The notes under the pieces: generated by a model | The model's input: the letters and a program-made list of their open reading frames with translations, nothing else | What the model was told of the DNA's origin: nothing | The model's database searches: none | Assembly (NCBI RefSeq): GCF_052857255.1 | Contig: NC_135500.1 | Span: 100,773,394 to 100,837,393, forward strand | Length of the DNA: 64,000 nucleotides | Direction of reading: 5' to 3' | From: Amblyomma americanum | Taxonomy: Eukaryota; Arthropoda; Arachnida; Ixodida; Ixodidae | Program-made: the position numbers and the translations under genes | In this document: piece after piece, positions 47,931-59,189 of the stretch | Layout: the number at the start of each line of letters is the position of its first letter | Numbering within the stretch: the first letter of the stretch is position 1

Positions 47931-49093
47931 TGAGCAATGATGTTGATAACAATAAGCGCATTGGCCACCACGCAGCTGCTGTAGTTCGCCTCACAGGCTG
48001 GACGGAAGAGCATTCTTGTTTAGAGGCGAGCAATGATGTCTATAACAATAAGCACATGGGCCGCCACGCAGCGGCTGTAGTTCGCTTCACAGGCTGGACG
48101 GAACAGCATTCTGGTTTAGCCGCGAGCAATGATGTTCATATCAATAAGAGCAGTGGCCACCACGCAGCTGCTGTAGTTCGCCTCACAGGCTGGACGGAAG
48201 AGCATTCTGGTTTAGACGCGAGCAATGATGTCCATAACAATAAGCACATGGGCCGCCACGCAGCGGCTTTAGTTCGCTTCACAGGCTTGACGAAACAGCA
48301 TTTTGGTTTAGCCGCGAGCAATGATGTTCATATCAATAAGCGCATTGTCCACCACGCAGCAGCTGTAGTTTGCCTCACAGGCTGGACGGAAGAGCATTCT
48401 GGTTTAGACGCGAGCAATGATGTTCATAACAATAAGCCCATGGGCCGCCACGCAGCGGCTGTAGTTCGCTTCACAGGCTTGACGAAACAGCATTTTGGTT
48501 TAGCCGCGAGCAATGATGTTCATATCAATAAGCGCATTGTCCACCACGCAGCAGCTGTAGTTTGCCTCACAGGCTGGACGGAAGAGCATCCTGGTTTAGA
48601 CGCGAGCAATGATGTTCATAACAATAAGCACATGGGCCGCCACGCAGCGGCTGTAGTTCGCTTCACAGGCTGGACGGAACAGCATTCTGGTTTAGCCGCG
48701 AGCAATGATGTTCATATCAATAGGCGCATTGTCCACTACGCAGCAGCTGTAGTTTGCCTCACAGGCTGGACGGAAGAGCATTCTGGTTTTGACGCGAGCA
48801 ATGATGTTCATAACAATAAGCACATGGGCCGCCACGCAGCGGCTGTAGTTCGCTTCACAGGCTGGACGGAACAGCATTCTGGTTTAGCCGCGAGCAATGA
48901 TGTCCATAACAATAAGCACATGGGCCGCCACGCGGCGGCTGTAGTTCGCTTCACAGGCTGGACGGAACAGCATTCTGGTTTAGCCGCGAGCAATGATGTT
49001 CATAACAATAAGCCCATGGGCCGTCACGCAGCAGCTGTAGTTTCGCTTCACAGGCTGGACGGAACAGCATTCTGGTCTAGCCGCGAGCAATGA
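47930..49093 (+). other. Longest repetitive open frame (387 codons), not a supported gene
   Basis: This frame stays open over twelve consecutive 96-bp units because 96 is divisible by three, and ends in SLHRLDGTAFW...SREQ at the first 97-bp unit. The predicted product is only the 32-residue unit repeated, with no signal peptide, membrane span or recognised domain. Differences between units are mostly amino-acid replacing (A to D, Q to E, N to I, M to I, G to V). Two frames on the other strand are also open over much of it. Similar frames of 303-355 codons occur at 14795-15766, 51868-52935, 54365-55336, 56344-57255 and 57880-58791. I annotate it only so it is not mistaken for a gene. Confidence 0.75.
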
Positions 49094-50100
49094 CGTTCAT
49101 AACGATAAGCACATGGGTGCTACGCAGCGGCTGTAGTTCGTTTCACAGGCTGGACGGAACAGCATTCTGGTTTAGCCACGAGCAATGATGTTCATAACAA
49201 TAAGCACATGGGTGCTACGCAGCGGCATTAGTTCGCTTCACAGGCTGGACGGAACAGCATTCTGGTTTAGCCGCGAGCAATGATGTTCATAACAATAAGC
49301 CCATGGGCCGCCACGCAGCGGCTGTAGTTTCGCTTCACAGGCTGCACGGAACAGCATTCTGGTTTAGCCGCGAGCACTGATGTTCATAACAATAAGCCCA
49401 TGGGCCGCCACGCAGCGTCTGTAGTTTCGCTTCACAGGCTGGACGGAACAGCATTCTGGTTTAGCCACGAGCAATGATGTTCATAACAATAAGCACATGG
49501 GTGCTACGCAGCAGCTGTAGTTCGCTTCACAGGCTGGACGGAACAGCATTCTGGTTTAGCCGCGAGCAATGATGTTCATAACAATAAGCACATGGGCCGC
49601 CACGCAGCGGCTGTAGTTCGCTTCACAGGCTGGACGGAACAGCATTCTGGTTTAGCCGCGAGCAATGATGTTCATAAAAATAAGCCCATGGGCCGTCACG
49701 CAGCAGCTGCAGTTTCGCTTCACAGGCTGGACGGAACAGCATTCTGGTCTAGCCGCGAGCAATGACTTTCATAACGATAAGCACATGGGTGCTACGCAGC
49801 GGCTGTAGTTCGCTTCACAGGCTGGACGGAACAGCATTCTGGTTTAGCCGCGAGCAATGATGTTCATAACAATAAGCCCATGGGCCGCCACGCAGCGGCT
49901 GTAGTTCGCTTCACAGGCTGGACGGAACAGCATTCTGGTTTAGCCGCGAGCAATGATGTTCATAACAATAAGCCCATGGGCCGCCACGCTGCGGCTGTAG
50001 TTCGCTTCACAGGCTGGACGGAACAGCATTCTGGTTTAGCCGCGAGCAATGATGTTCATAACAATAAGCCCATGGGCCGCCACGCAGCGAGTGTAGTTCG
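48661..50100 (+). repeat. HOR-1440 copy 1 (15 units)
   Basis: The first of two adjacent 1,440-bp units, an average of exactly 96 bp each. It contains ATTGTCCACTACGC, CACGCGGCGGCTG (near 48930), GTCACGCAGCAGCTG, GGCTGCACGG with GAGCACTGATG (near 49375), GCAGCGTCTGTAG and GCAATGACTTTC (near 49762). All of these return 1,440 bp later. Confidence 0.92.
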
Positions 50101-51540
50101 CTTCGCAGGCTGGACGGAACAGCATTCTGGTTTAGCCGCGATCAATGATGTTCATAACAATAAGCGCATTGTCCACTACGCAGCAGCTGTAGTTTGCCTC
50201 ACAGGCTGGACGGAAGAGCATTCTGGTTTTGACGCGAGCAATGATGTTCATAACAATAAGCACATGGGCCGCCACGCAGCGGCTGTAGTTCGCTTCACAG
50301 GCTGGACGGAACAGCATTCTGGTTTAGCCGCGAGCAATGATGTCCATAACAATAAGCACATGGGCCGCCACGCGGCGGCTGTAGTTCGCTTCACAGGCTG
50401 GACGGAACAGCATTCTGGTTTAGCCGCGAGCAATGATGTTCATAACAATAAGCCCATGGGCCGTCACGCAGCAGCTGTAGTTTCGCTTCACAGGCTGGAC
50501 GGAACAGCATTCTGGTCTAGCCGCGAGCAATGACGTTCATAACGATAAGCACATGGGTGCTACGCAGCGGCTGTAGTTCGTTTCACAGGCTGGACGGAAC
50601 AGCATTCTGGTTTAGCCACGAGCAATGATGTTCATAACAATAAGCACATGGGTGCTACGCAGCGGCATTAGTTCGCTTCACAGGCTGGACGGAACAGCAT
50701 TCTGGTTTAGCCGCGAGCAATGATGTTCATAACAATAAGCCCATGGGCCGCCACGCAGCGGCTGTAGTTTCGCTTCACAGGCTGCACGGAACAGCATTCT
50801 GGTTTAGCCGCGAGCACTGATGTTCATAACAATAAGCCCATGGGCCGCCACGCAGCGTCTGTAGTTTCGCTTCACAGGCTGGACGGAACAGCATTCTGGT
50901 TTAGCCACGAGCAATGATGTTCATAACAATAAGCACATGGGTGCTACGCAGCAGCTGTAGTTCGCTTCACAGGCTGGACGGAACAGCATTCTGGTTTAGC
51001 CGCGAGCAATGATGTTCATAACAATAAGCACATGGGCCGCCACGCAGCGGCTGTAGTTCGCTTCACAGGCTGGACGGAACAGCATTCTGGTTTAGCCGCG
51101 AGCAATGATGTTCATAAAAATAAGCCCATGGGCCGTCACGCAGTAGCTGCAGTTTCGCTTCACAGGCTGGACGGAACAGCATTCTGGTCTAGCCGCGAGC
51201 AATGACTTTCATAACGATAAGCACATGGGTGCTACGCAGCGGCTGTAGTTCGCTTCACAGGCTGGACGGAACAGCATTCTGGTTTAGCCGCGAGCAATGA
51301 TGTTCATAACAATAAGCCCATGGGCCGCCACGCAGCGGCTGTAGTTCGCTTCACAGGCTGGACGGAACAGCATTCTGGTTTAGCCGCGAGCAATGATGTT
51401 CATAACAATAAGCCCATGGGCCGCCACGCTGCGGCTGTAGTTCGCTTCACAGGCTGGACGGAACAGCATTCTGGTTTAGCCGCGAGCAATGATGTTCATA
51501 ACAATAAGCCCATGGGCCGCCACGCAGCGAGTGTAGTTCG
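50101..51540 (+). repeat. HOR-1440 copy 2 (15 units)
   Basis: The second copy, starting at CTTCGCAGGC and ending where the sequence goes on with canonical units instead of the ATTGTCCACTACGC unit. A copy-specific change is CACGCAGTAGCTG near 51138 against CACGCAGCAGCTG. After its end, the run of canonical units to 51720 leads into the next GCGTGAGC block. Confidence 0.92.
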
Positions 51541-53270
51541 CTTCACAGGCTGGACGGAACAGCATTCTGGTTTAGCCGCGAGCAATGATGTTCATAACAA
51601 TAAGCCCATGGGCCGCCACGCAGCGGCTGTAGTTCGCTTCACAGGCTGGACGGAACAGCATTCTGGTTTAGCCGCGAGCAATGATGTTCATAACAATAAG
51701 CCCATGGGCCGCCATGCTGCGGCTGTAGTTTCGCTTCACAGGCTGGACGGAACAGCATTCTGGTTTAGCCGCGAGCAATGATGTTCATAACAATAAGTCG
51801 ATGGGCCGCCACGCTGCGGCTGTAGTTTCGCTTCACATTCTGGACGGAACAGCATTCTGGTTTATGCGTGAGCAATGATGTTGATAACAATAAGCGCATT
51901 GGCCACCACGCAGCTGCTGTAGTTCGCCTCACAGGCTGGACGGAAGAGCATTCTTGTTTAGACGCGAGCAATGATGTCTATAACAATAAGCACATGGGCC
52001 GCCACGCAGCGGCTGTAGTTCGCTTCACAGGCTGGACGGAACAGCATTCTGGTTTAGCCGCGAGCAATGATGTTCATATCAATAAGAGCAGTGGCCACCA
52101 CGCAGCTGCTGTAGTTCGCCTCACAGGCTGGACGGAAGAGCATTCTGGTTTAGACGCGAGCAATGATGTACATAACAATAAGCACATGGGCCGCCACGCA
52201 GCGGCTTTAGTTCGCTTCACAGGCTTGACGAAACAGCATTTTGGTTTAGCCGCGAGCAATGATGTTCATATCAATAAGCGCATTGTCCACCACGCAGCAG
52301 CTGTAGTTTGCCTCACAGGCTGGACGGAAGAGCATTCTGGTTTAGACGCGAGCAATGATGTTCATAACAATAAGCCCATAAGCCGCCACGCAGGGGCTGT
52401 AGTTCGCTTCACAGGCTTGACGAAACAGCATTTTGGTTTAGCCGCGAGCAATGATGTTCATATCAATAAGCGCATTGTCCACCACGCAGCAGCTGTAATT
52501 TGCCTCACAGGCTGGACGGAAGAGCATCCTGGTTTAGACGCGAGCAATGATATTCATAACAATAAGCACATGGGCCGCCACGCAGCGGCTGTAGTTCGCT
52601 TCACAGGCTGGACGGAACAGCATACTGGTTTAGCCGCGAGCAATGATGTTCATATCAATAAGCGCATTGTCCACCACGCAGCAGCTGTAGTTTGCCTCAC
52701 AGGCTGGACGGAAGAGCATTCTGGTTTTGACGCGAGCAATGATGTTCATAACAATAAGCACATGGGCCGCCACGCAGCGGCTGTAGTTCGCTTCACAGGC
52801 TGGACGGAACAGCATTCTGGTTTAGCCGCGAGCAATGATATTCATAAAAATAAGCCCATGGGCCGTCACGCAGCAGCTGCAGTTTCGCTTCACAGGCTGG
52901 ACGGAACAGCATTCTGGTCTAGCCGCGAGCAATGACGTTCATAACGATAAGCACATGGGTGCTACGCAGCGTCTGTAGTTCGTTTCACAGGCTGGACGGA
53001 ACAGCATTCTGGTTAAGCCGCGAGCAATGATGTTCATAACGATGAGCACATGGGTGCTACGCAGCGGCTGTAGTTCGCTTCACCGGCTGGACGGAACAGC
53101 ATTCTGGTTTAGCCGCGAGCAATGATGTTCATAACAATAAGCCCATGGGCCGCCACGCAGCGGCTGTAGTTTCGCTTGACAGGCTGGACGGAACAGCATT
53201 CTGGTTTAGCCGCGAGCAATGATGTTCATAACGATAAGCACATGGGTGCCACGCAGCGGCTGTAGTTCGC

Positions 53271-54278
53271 TTGACAGGCTGGACGGAACAGCATTCTGGT
53301 TTAGCCGCGAGCAATGATGTTCATAACAATAAGCCCATGGGCCGCCACGCAGCGGCTGTAGTTCGCTTCACAGGCTGGACGGAACAGCATTCTGGTTTAG
53401 CCGCGAGCAATGATGTTCATAACAATAAGCCCATGGGCCGCCACGCTGCGGCTGTAGTTCGCTTCACAGGCTGGACTGAACAGCATTCTGGTTTAGCCGC
53501 GAGCAATGATGTTCATAACAATAAGCCCATGGGCCGCAACGCAGCGGCTGTAGTTCGCTTCACAGGCTGGACGGAACAGCATTCTGGTTTAGCCGCGAGC
53601 AATGATGTTCATAACAATAAGCCCATGGGCCGCCACGCAGCGGCTGTAGTTCGCTTCACAGGCTGGACGGAACAGCATTCTGGTTTAGCCGCGAGCAATG
53701 ATGTTCATAACAATAAGCCCATGGGCCGCCACGCAGCGGCTGTAGTTCGCTTCACAGGCTGGACGGAACAGCATTCTGGTTTAGCCGCGAGCAATGATGT
53801 TCATAACAATAAGCCCATGGGCCGCCACGCAGCGGCTGTAGTTCGCTTCACAGGCTGGACGGAACAGCATTCTGGTTTAGCCGCGAGCAATGATGTTCAT
53901 AACAATAAGCCCATGGGCCGCCACGCAGCGGCTGTAGTTCGCTTCACAGGCTGGACGGAACAGCATTCTGGTTTAGCCGCGAGCAATGATGTTCATAACA
54001 ATAAGCCCATGGGCCGCCACGCAGCGGCTGTAGTTCGCTTCACAGGCTTGACGGAACAGCATTCTGGTTTAGCCGCGAGCAATGATGTTCATAACAATAA
54101 GCCAATGGGCCGCCACGCAGCGGCTGTAGTTCGCTTCACAGGCTGGACGGAACAGCATTCTGGTTTAGCCGCGAGCAATGATGTTCATAACAATAAGCCC
54201 ATGGGCCGCCACGCTGCGGCTGTAGTTTCGCTTCACAGGCTGGACGGAACAGCATTCTGGTTTAGCAGCGAGCAATGA
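53271..54278 (+). other. Repetitive open frame over uniform core (335 codons)
   Basis: Ten successive canonical 96-bp units give a frame of almost perfect 32-residue repeats, closed by a 97-bp unit. Uniformity is at the DNA level, including synonymous sites, so it reflects recent amplification or homogenisation rather than protein constraint. Equivalent frames are at 56344-57255 and 57880-58791. Coding function is not supported. Confidence 0.72.
53367..53462 (+). repeat. Exemplar 96-bp satellite monomer
   Basis: This is a typical unit of the 96-bp class, counted from TTCACAGG to the next TTCACAGG. It carries the short TAGTTCGC boundary with two T's. Reading from CCCATGGGC it encodes a 32-residue open unit beginning MGRHAAAVVRFTGW, which repeats without frame change as long as neighbours are also 96 bp. 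This class dominates the uniform cores of the 53.3-59.0 kb cassettes. This particular copy has the common A/T variant CACGCTGCGG for CACGCAGCGG. Confidence 0.95.
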
Positions 54279-55954
54279 TGTTCATAACAATAAGCCCATG
54301 GGCCGCCACGCTGCGGCTGTAGTTTCGCTTCACATTCTGGACGGAACAGCATTCTGGTTTATGCGTGAGCAATGATGTTGATAACAATAAGCGCATTGGC
54401 CACCACGCAGCTGCTGTAGTTCTCCTCACAGGCTGGACGGAAGAGCATTCTTGTTTAGACGCGAGCAATGATGTCTATAACAATAAGCACATGGGCCGCC
54501 ACGCAGCGGCTGTAGTTCGCTTCACAGGCTGGACGGAACAGCATTCTGGTTTAGCCGCGAGCAATGATGTTCATATCAATAAGAGCAGTGGCCACCACGC
54601 AGCTGCTGTAGTTCGCCTCACAGGCTGGACGGAAGAGCATTCTGGTTTAGACGCGAGCAATGATGTCCATAACAATAAGCACATGGGCCGCCACGCAGCG
54701 GCTTTAGTTCGCTTCACAGGCTTGACGAAACAGCATTTTGGTTTAGCCGCGAGCAATGATGTTCATATCAATAAGCGCATTGTCCACCACGCAGCAGCTG
54801 TAGTTTGCCTCACAGGCTGGACGGAAGAGCATTCTGGTTTAGACGCGAGCAATGATGTTCATAACAATAAGCACATGGGCCGCCACGCAGCGGCTGTATT
54901 TCGCTTCACAGGCTGGACGGAACAGCATTCTGGTTTAGCCGCGAGCAATGAAGTTCATATCAATAAGCGCATTGTCCACCACGCAGCAGCTGTAGTTTGC
55001 CTCACAGGCTGGACGGAAGAGCATTCTGGTTTTGACGCGAGCAATGATGTTCATAACAATAAGCACATGGGCCGCCACGCAGCGGCTGTAGTTCGCTTCA
55101 CAGGCTGGACGGAACAGCATTCTTGTTTAGCCGCGAGCAATGATGTCCATAACAATAAGCACATGGGCCGCCACGCAGCGGCTGTAGTTCGCTTCACAGG
55201 CTGGACGGAACAGCATTCTGGTTTAGCCGCGAGCAATGATGTTCATAACAATAAGCCCATGGGCCGTCACGCAGCAGCTGTAGTTTCGCTTCACAGGCTG
55301 GACGGAACAGCATTCCGGTCTAGCCGCGAGCAATGACGTTCATAACGATAAGCACATGGGTGCTACGCAGCGGCTGTAGTTCGTTTCACAGGCTGGACGG
55401 AACAGCATTCTGGTTTAGCCACGAGTAATGATGTTCATAACAATAAGCACATGGGTGCTACGCAGCGGCATTAGTTCGCTTCACAGGCTGGACGGAACAG
55501 CATTCTGGTTTAGCCGCGAGCAATGATGTTCATAACAATAAGCCCATGGGCCTCCACGCAGGGGCTGTAGTTTCGCTTCACAGGCTGCACGGAACAGCAT
55601 TCTGGTTTAGCCGCGAGCACTGATGTTCATAACAATAAGCCCATGGGCCGCCACGCAGCGTCTGTAGTTTCGCTTCACAGGCATGACGGAACAGCATTCT
55701 GGTTTAGCCACGAGCAATGATGTTCATAACAATAAGCACATGGGTGCTACGCAGCAGCTGTAGTTCGCTTCACAGGCTGGACGGAACAGCATTCTGGTTT
55801 AGCCGCGAGCAATGATGTTCATAACAATAAGCACATGGGCCGCCACGCAGCGGCTGTAGTTCGCTTCACAGGCTGGACGGAACAGCATTCTGGTTTAGCC
55901 GCGAGCAATGATATTCATAAAAATAAGCCCATGGGCCGTCACGCAGCAGCTGCA

Positions 55955-57490
55955 GTTTCGCTTCACAGGCTGGACGGAACAGCATTCTGGTCTAGCCGCG
56001 AGCAATGACGTTCATAACGATAAGCACATGGGTGCTACGCAGCGGCTGTAGTTCGTTTCACAGGCTGGACGGAACAGCATTCTGGTTAAGCCGCGAGCAA
56101 TGATGTTCATAACGATGAGCACATGGGTGCTACGCAGCGGCTGTAGTTCGCTTCACCGGCTGGACGGAACAGCATTCTGGTTTAGCCGCGAGCAATGATG
56201 TTCATAACAATAAGCCCATGGGCCGCCACGCAGCGGCTGTAGTTTCGCTTGACAGGCTGGACGGAACAGCATTCTGGTTTAGCCGCGAGCAATGATGTTC
56301 ATAACGATAAGCACATGGGTGCCACGCAGCGGCTGTAGTTCGCTTGACAGGCTGGACGGAACAGCATTCTGGTTTAGCCGCGAGCAATGATGTTCATAAC
56401 AATAAGCCCATGGGCCGCCACGCAGCGGCTGTAGTTCGCTTCACAGGCTGGACGGAACAGCATTCTGGTTTAGCCGCGAGCAATGATGTTCATAACAATA
56501 AGCCCATGGGCCGCCACGCTGCGGCTGTAGTTCGCTTCACAGGCTGGACGGAACAGCATTCTGGTTTAGCCGCGAGCAATGATGTTCATAACAATAAGCC
56601 CATGGGCCGCCACGCAGCGGCTGTAGTTCGCTTCACAGGCTGGACGGAACAGCATTCTGGTTTAGCCGCGAGCAATGATGTTCATAACAATAAGCCCATG
56701 GGCCGCCACGCAGCGGCTGTAGTTCGCTTCACAGGCTGGACGGAACAGCATTCTGGTTTAGCCGCGAGCAATGATGTTCATAACAATAAGCTTATGGGCC
56801 GCCACGCAGCGGCTGTAGTTCGCTTCACAGGCTGGACGGAACAGCATTCTGGTTTAGCCGCGAGCAATGATGTTCATAACAATAAGCCCATGGGCCGCCA
56901 CGCAGCGGCTGTAGTTCGCTTCACAGGCTGGACGGAACAGCATTCTGGTTTAGCCGCGAGCAATGATGTTCATAACAATAAGCCCATGGGCCGCCACGCA
57001 GCGGCTGTAGTTCGCTTCACAGGCTGGACGGAACAGCATTCTGGTTTAGCCGCGAGCAATTATGTTCATTACAATAAGCCCATGGGCCGCCACGCAGCGG
57101 CTGTAGTTCGCTTCACAGGCTGGACGGAACAGCATTCTGGTTTAGCCGCGAGCAATGATGTTCATAACAATAAGCCCATGGGCCGCCACGCTGCGGCTGT
57201 AGTTTCGCTTCACAGGCTGGACGGAACAGCATTCTGGTTTAGCCGCGAGCAATGATGTTCATAACAATAAGCCCATGGGCCGCCACGCTGCGGCTGTAGT
57301 TTCGCTTCACAGGCTGGACGGAACAGCATTCTGGTTTAGCCGCGAGCAATGATGTTCATAACAATAAGCCCATGGGCCGCCACGCAGCGGCTGTAGTTCG
57401 CTTCACAGGCTGGACGGAACAGCATTCTGGTTTAGCCGCGAGCAATGATGTTCATAACAATAAGCCCATGGGCCGCCACGCAGCGGCTGT
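55955..57490 (+). repeat. Cassette E copy 2 (1,536 bp, 16 units)
   Basis: A direct tandem pair with the next copy at offset 1,536, exactly 16 x 96. It includes GCAATGACGTTC, a GGTTAAGCCGCG unit with AACGATGAGCAC, the CGCTTGACAGG units and the canonical core. Core markers AAGCTTATGGG (near 56789) and GCAATTATGTTCATTAC (near 57057) are repeated in copy 3 but not in copy 1. Its left flank near 55,900 also carries the GATATTCATAAAAATAAG unit. Confidence 0.92.
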
Positions 57491-59026
57491 AGTTCGCTTC
57501 ACAGGCTGGACGGAACAGCATTCTGGTCTAGCCGCGAGCAATGACGTTCATAACGATAAGCACATGGGTGCTACGCAGCGGCTGTAGTTCGTTTCACAGG
57601 CTGGACGGAACAGCATTCTGGTTAAGCCGCGAGCAATGATGTTCATAACGATGAGCACATGGGTGCTACGCAGCGGCTGTAGTTCGCTTCACCGGCTGGA
57701 CGGAACAGCATTCTGGTTTAGCCGCGAGCAATGATGTTCATAACAATAAGCCCATGGGCCGCCACGCAGCGGCTGTAGTTTCGCTTGACAGGCTGGACGG
57801 AACAGCATTCTGGTTTAGCCGCGAGCAATGATGTTCATAACGATAAGCACATGGGTGCCACGCAGCGGCTGTAGTTCGCTTGACAGGCTGGACGGAACAG
57901 CATTCTGGTTTAGCCGCGAGCAATGATGTTCATAACAATAAGCCCATGGGCCGCCACGCAGCGGCTGTAGTTCGCTTCACAGGCTGGACGGAACAGCATT
58001 CTGGTTTAGCCGCGAGCAATGATGTTCATAACAATAAGCCCATGGGCCGCCACGCTGCGGCTGTAGTTCGCTTCACAGGCTGGACGGAACAGCATTCTGG
58101 TTTAGCCGCGAGCAATGATGTTCATAACAATAAGCCCATGGGCCGCCACGCAGCGGCTGTAGTTCGCTTCACAGGCTGGACGGAACAGCATTCTGGTTTA
58201 GCCGCGAGCAATGATGTTCATAACAATAAGCCCATGGGCCGCCACGCAGCGGCTGTAGTTCGCTTCACAGGCTGGACGGAACAGCATTCTGGTTTAGCCG
58301 CGAGCAATGATGTTCATAACAATAAGCTTATGGGCCGCCACGCAGCGGCTGTAGTTCGCTTCACAGGCTGGACGGAACAGCATTCTGGTTTAGCCGCGAG
58401 CAATGATGTTCATAACAATAAGCCCATGGGCCGCCACGCAGCGGCTGTAGTTCGCTTCACAGGCTGGACGGAACAGCATTCTGGTTTAGCCGCGAGCAAT
58501 GATGTTCATAACAATAAGCCCATGGGCCGCCACGCAGCGGCTGTAGTTCGCTTCACAGGCTGGACGGAACAGCATTCTGGTTTAGCCGCGAGCAATTATG
58601 TTCATTACAATAAGCCCATGGGCCGCCACGCAGCGGCTGTAGTTCGCTTCACAGGCTGGACGGAACAGCATTCTGGTTTAGCCGCGAGCAATGATGTTCA
58701 TAACAATAAGCCCATGGGCCGCCACGCTGCGGCTGTAGTTTCGCTTCACAGGCTGGACGGAACAGCATTCTGGTTTAGCCGCGAGCAATGATGTTCATAA
58801 CAATAAGCCCATGGGCCGCCACGCTGCGGCTGTAGTTTCGCTTCACAGGCTGGACGGAACAGCATTCTGGTTTAGCCGCGAGCAATGATGTTCATAACAA
58901 TAAGCCCATGGGCCGCCACGCAGCGGCTGTAGTTCGCTTCACAGGCTGGACGGAACAGCATTCTGGTTTAGCCGCGAGCAATGATGTTCATAACAATAAG
59001 CCCATGGGCCGCCACGCAGCGGCTGT
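57491..59026 (+). repeat. Cassette E copy 3 (1,536 bp, 16 units)
   Basis: This matches copy 2 at offset 1,536 with no difference noticed through the core, including AAGCTTATGGG near 58325 and GCAATTATGTTCATTAC near 58593. Similarity continues to about 59060, where this copy has GGTTTAGCCGCGAGCTATG in place of GGTCTAGCCGCGAGCAATG. It is probably the most recent duplication in the window. Confidence 0.92.
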
Positions 59027-59189
59027 AGTTCGCTTCACAGGCTGGACGGAACAGCATTCTGGTTTAGCCGCGAGCTATGATGTTCATAACAATAAGCCCA
59101 TGGGCCGCCACGCAGCGGCTGTAGTTTCGCTTCACAGGCTGGACGGAACAGCATTCTGGTTTAGCCGCGAGCAATGATGTTCATAACGA

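Larger units (their letters stand above)
52780..54300 (+). repeat. Cassette E copy 1 (~1.5 kb, uniform core)
   Basis: This begins near the GATATTCATAAAAATAAG unit (52838), passes GTCACGCAGCAGCTG, GCAATGACGTTC, three GGTGCTACGC/GGTGCCACGC units and CGCTTGACAGG, then enters a run of ten nearly identical canonical 96-bp units. It matches 55853 onward at offset 3,073. The core is one unit longer here than in copies 2 and 3. Isolated changes include GGCCGCAACGC near 53530 and GGCTTGACGG near 54046. Confidence 0.88.

Noticed and set aside
47930..55336. Large repetitive protein gene (32-residue repeats)
   Set aside because: Frames are closed by every 97- or 95-bp unit, unit changes are not biased to silent sites, both strands have open frames, and no domain, signal or splice context is visible.
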